From assembly GCA_003223025.1 (NCBI GenBank), contig QHXR01000001.1, forward strand, positions 384,248 through 448,247: a DNA stretch of 64,000 bases, written 5' to 3'. Below the pieces are notes generated by a model. That model worked only from the letters and a program-made list of their open reading frames with translations, was not told where the DNA came from and did not search any database. Shown piece by piece: positions 61,246 through 64,000 of this stretch. The DNA is from Acidobacteriota bacterium. Its GTDB lineage: Bacteria > Acidobacteriota > Blastocatellia > Pyrinomonadales > Pyrinomonadaceae. Position 1 is the stretch's first letter. Every line of letters starts with the position of its first letter. The translations under genes and the position numbers were made by a program.

Positions 61246-61352
61246 CACGAGTCAGAACCGGGAGCGGTAGCGACCGGGTGGCCAGTCGGATATTCGGATT
61301 TATGATCCCAACGGGGTGACCCAGTCGCTACCGCTCCCGGTTCTGACTCGTG
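61246..61352. repeat. 34-bp inverted repeat between BMP and ATPase genes
   Basis: The arm CACGAGTCAGAACCGGGAGC onward (61246-61279) is mirrored by 61319-61352 with a single change that keeps a G-U pair in RNA. The loop carries ATTCGGATTT. A transcribed hairpin this long could reduce ATPase expression relative to the binding protein. Confidence 0.8.
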
Positions 61353-61398
61353 CCTCGCAATCCCACAACGGACGACGATCCACGAACTACTAACGATA

Positions 61399-62889
61399 AT
61401 GCTCCAACTAAAAAACATCACGAAAACATTCGGCTCCGTCGTCGCGAATAACGACGTCTCGATCACCGTTCGCAAAGGAACGATCCACGCGATCGTCGGT
61501 GAGAATGGCGCGGGGAAGTCGACGATCATGCGGATCGCGTATGGGTTTTACAACGCGGACAGCGGTGAGATATTTGTCGACGGCAACAAGGTCGGTATTC
61601 GAACTCCACACGACGCGATCGCGCTTGGGATTGGGATGGTGCATCAGCATTTCATGCTTGTCGATACGATGACCGTCGCCGAGAACATCATCCTCGGCGC
61701 CGAGACCGGAACTGCCGCGAACCTCGATCTTGAAAAAGCGAATCGCGATATCAAGGCGCTGTCGGATGACCTGAAGCTCAACATAAATCCGGCCGCGTAT
61801 ATCGAAGATCTCTCGGTCGGGCAGCAGCAGCGCGTCGAGCTTCTCAAAGCGCTCTATCGCGACGCTCAACTTTTGATCCTCGATGAGCCGACCGCGGTTC
61901 TCACTCCGCAGGAAGTCGAAGAGTTCTTTGCGATCTTGCGTCGGATGAAAGAGCAGGGCAAGACGATCATCATCATCACGCACAAGCTCGAAGAAGTGCT
62001 CGCGATATCTGACGAAGTCACGGTGATGCGCGACGGCAAAGACGTAGGCAACGTGAAAACTTCCGAGACGAGTGCGAAGGATCTCGCAAGAATGATCGTC
62101 GGGCGCGATGTTCTGTTGCGGGTCGAGAAAACGGACGCGGAGCCGAGTGATGTTGTTCTTCAAGTCAATAGTTTGAAGATCGGCGGCAAACACGGAGCGG
62201 CGATCGACGACGTAAGTTTCGTCGTGCGTGCGGGTGAGATCGTAGGGATCGCCGGCATCGAGGGCAATGGTCAGACGGAATTGATCGAAGCACTCGCCGG
62301 ACTGTGTCGCGTGTCATCGGGCACGACCGAGTTTGAAGGCAAGAACGTTACGAATCTCAGCGCAAGGCGATTGAAGGAACTCGGCATCGCGCACATTCCG
62401 GAAGATCGTCATAAGCGCGGTCTGCTTTTGAATTCGGATCTCGCTGAAAATTCCATACTCGGCGTTCACTATAGACCGCCGGTCGCATCGGGCGGCTTCA
62501 TGAATAGCGCGGCGATCGACAAACGCATTCACGAGATCGTCGAAAACTTCGACGTCCGTCCGCCGATCCCTGCGCTGAGCGCGAAATCGCTCTCAGGCGG
62601 CAATCAGCAGAAGTTGATCATCGGACGTGAGTTCGAGCTCAATCCGAAACTTCTTCTCGTATCGCAGCCGACCCGGGGAGTCGACATCGGAGCCATCGAG
62701 TTTATTCATCGCAAATTGATCGAGCTTAGAGATTCCGGCGGAGCCGTGCTTCTCGTCTCGGCTGAGCTCGAGGAAGTCACAGCCCTCGCCGACCGTCTGC
62801 TGATAATGCGCGAAGGAAAGATCGTCGGCGAAGTGGATCCGAAAACGACATCCACTGAAGAGATCGGGCTTATGATGACCGGCGGGTGA
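61399..62889 (+). CDS. ABC transporter ATP-binding protein, two NBDs (nucleoside importer type)
   Basis: A 496-residue double ATPase. The first NBD has Walker [10 protein letters not shown], signature [18 protein letters not shown] and Walker [12 protein letters not shown]; the second has GIEGNGQTE (degenerate Walker A), [14 protein letters not shown] and the [15 protein letters not shown] helix. This layout is typical of sugar and nucleoside importers of the RbsA/YufO type. No permease gene follows; citrate synthase is next. It pairs with the BMP lipoprotein just upstream. Confidence 0.88.
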   Translation: MLQLKNITKTFGSVVANNDVSITVRKGTIHAIVGENGAGKSTIMRIAYGFYNADSGEIFVDGNKVGIRTPHDAIALGIGMVHQHFMLVDTMTVAENIILGAETGTAANLDLEKANRDIKALSDDLKLNINPAAYIEDLSVGQQQRVELLKALYRDAQLLILDEPTAVLTPQEVEEFFAILRRMKEQGKTIIIITHKLEEVLAISDEVTVMRDGKDVGNVKTSETSAKDLARMIVGRDVLLRVEKTDAEPSDVVLQVNSLKIGGKHGAAIDDVSFVVRAGEIVGIAGIEGNGQTELIEALAGLCRVSSGTTEFEGKNVTNLSARRLKELGIAHIPEDRHKRGLLLNSDLAENSILGVHYRPPVASGGFMNSAAIDKRIHEIVENFDVRPPIPALSAKSLSGGNQQKLIIGREFELNPKLLLVSQPTRGVDIGAIEFIHRKLIELRDSGGAVLLVSAELEEVTALADRLLIMREGKIVGEVDPKTTSTEEIGLMMTGG

Positions 62890-62901
62890 TCGCGACAGTC
62901 G

Positions 62902-62998
62902 TTAACCGCAGATGACGCAGATGACGCAGATGAAGCGGATCAAGAAGGATTTATTTAGATTCTTCTTGATCCGCGTCATCCGTGTCATCTGCGGTTAA
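62902..62998. repeat. Inverted repeat (TTAACCGCAGATGAC type)
   Basis: TTAACCGCAGATGAC (62902-62916) is mirrored by GTCATCTGCGGTTAA (62984-62998), with GATCAAGAAG/CTTCTTGATC inside. It shares its outer AACCGC...GCGGTT arms and GATGACGC core with the element at 49766-49862. Confidence 0.8.
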
Positions 62999-63107
62999 TT
63001 GCGTCGCATAACTCGATACTTCCCTCGCGCCGCATTTGTCTTAGCTCATCGGCTTAGCTAAAATCTAGACTTACCGAATAAACTTAATAAAAAGCAAGAG
63101 ATATCAC

Positions 63108-64000
63108 ATGAGTACAGCAACTGAATCAACCGCCGCGACCGCCGGACTTAGGGGCGTTGTCGCCGCTCAGAGCGCGATCGGCGATGCTAATGGCGAAGAA
63201 GGAAAACTGATCTATCAGGGTTACGATATTCACGATCTCGCGGAGCATTCGACCTTTGAAGAGGTCGTTTTTTTGCTTTGGAACGGTCGCCTGCCGAAGC
63301 AGGACGAGCTCGATGAGCTGACGAAACGGATCCGTGCAAATTACAAAGTTCCCGGCGAAATAATCGCGGGCATGAAGTACATGCCAAAGGATGCCGATCC
63401 GATGGATGTGCTTCGCACATGCGTCTCGGCTCTCGACTTCTACGATAAGGATGGACACGGCACGGATCGCGAGAGTGCGATGAGCTCCGCCGTCAAGATC
63501 ACGGGTCAGATCGGTACGATCGGCGCGGCGTGGGATCGAATTCGTAATGGCAAAGATCCTGTCAGTCCGGATCCCAGCCTTAACATCGCCGAGAATTTTC
63601 TCTACATGCTTCGCGGTGAAAAAGCTGACGCGGATGAAGCTCGCATGTTCGACATCGCGCTCATCCTGCATGCGGATCACGAACTCAACGCTTCGACATT
63701 TACGACTCGAGTCGTCGCCGGGACGCTTGCCGATATGTACGGCTGCGTTACCGCCGGCATCGCGGCACTCGCTGGACCGCTTCATGGCGGTGCGAACACT
63801 GCGGTGATGAAGATGCTCATTGAGATCGACGATCCGGCAAAGATCGATACATGGCTCGACGACGCGCTTGCAAGCAAGCGAAAGATCATGGGCATCGGTC
63901 ACGCGGTTTACAAGACCGAAGACCCGCGTGCGACTTGGCTGCGAAAATTCTCGAAGCAGATGGCCGAGAAGAAAGGCGAGTCGAAATGGTTCGACATGTC
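63108..64000 (+). CDS. Citrate synthase (3' end beyond window)
   Basis: The first 297 codons of a citrate synthase are in the window; the frame is open to the edge. Visible are GLRGVVAAQSAIGDANGEEGKLIYQGYDIHDLA, FEEVVFLLWNGRLPKQDE, the catalytic-region ILHADHELNASTFTTRV (active-site His), AGIAALAGPLHGGANTAVMKM and GIGHAVYKTEDPR. It condenses acetyl-CoA with oxaloacetate to start the TCA cycle; 2-methylcitrate synthases are similar, so the exact specificity is open. A promoter may lie between the inverted repeat at 62998 and the start. Confidence 0.9.
   Translation, partial: MSTATESTAATAGLRGVVAAQSAIGDANGEEGKLIYQGYDIHDLAEHSTFEEVVFLLWNGRLPKQDELDELTKRIRANYKVPGEIIAGMKYMPKDADPMDVLRTCVSALDFYDKDGHGTDRESAMSSAVKITGQIGTIGAAWDRIRNGKDPVSPDPSLNIAENFLYMLRGEKADADEARMFDIALILHADHELNASTFTTRVVAGTLADMYGCVTAGIAALAGPLHGGANTAVMKMLIEIDDPAKIDTWLDDALASKRKIMGIGHAVYKTEDPRATWLRKFSKQMAEKKGESKWFDM

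Noticed and set aside
1-64000. tRNA or rRNA genes
   Set aside because: No cloverleaf with a GGTTCGAATCC-type T-arm and no 16S, 23S or 5S blocks were recognised on either strand by eye; a tRNAscan run would settle it.

Overview
The window looks like a chromosomal segment of a Gram-negative, mid-GC bacterium, most likely an Acidobacteriota member (Blastocatellia / Pyrinomonadaceae type). This is inferred from content: a VWFA-related 'acidobacterial' secreted protein, a winged-helix/PD40 transmembrane regulator, a TonB-dependent receptor with a carboxypeptidase-regulatory N-terminus, a large bacterial alpha-2-macroglobulin, many lipoproteins and signal peptides, and many intergenic palindromic repeats. 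No rRNA, tRNA, phage, transposase or CRISPR was seen.

Layout. 1-7489: the 3' end of glmM, a candidate structured RNA with a terminator, aroB, a small membrane protein, a B12-binding radical SAM protein and three secreted proteins. 7531-10429: a ligase-associated exonuclease and its ATP-dependent DNA ligase. 10524-15598: a fasciclin-domain protein coupled to an 82-residue protein and divergent from a winged-helix/PD40 regulator. 15725-17362: a UvrC homologue without its GIY-YIG domain. 17441-26967: an accessory signalling cluster with two caspase-family proteins, an ECF-like sigma factor, an anti-sigma-like membrane protein, a TPR-CHAT protease-like protein and a secreted protein.

27186-41619, minus strand: one apparent co-directional operon of 14 genes, nearly all joined by 4-bp overlaps. 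It reads from a PQQ alcohol dehydrogenase with the lanthanide-type D-x-D motif, through a XoxJ-like binding protein, a lipoprotein cytochrome c and a complete caa3 oxidase (subunits II, I, III, CtaG), to a beta-propeller lipoprotein, a divergent NRAMP-like transporter, two PRC-barrel proteins and a TonB-dependent receptor. It reads as a self-contained path from alcohol oxidation to oxygen with its own metal or cofactor uptake. An 80-bp tandem repeat separates coxB from coxA.

41895-53917: a lipoprotein, a stand-alone LigD-type 3'-phosphoesterase, a 1942-residue alpha-2-macroglobulin with unusual inserted modules, a bacilliredoxin, a PilZ protein, an HpcH/HpaI-type lyase, radA and a small disordered protein. 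54067-64000: yacL (PIN-TRAM), ispD and ispF (order as in Firmicutes), a secreted protein, thymidine phosphorylase, a VWA protein, a BMP-type substrate-binding lipoprotein with its double ATPase but no permease, and the 5' part of citrate synthase.

Intergenic space is rich in long inverted repeats. Two copies of one family (39592-39718 and 51883-52013) have perfect 28- and 27-bp terminal inverted repeats whose arms differ between copies by compensating changes.
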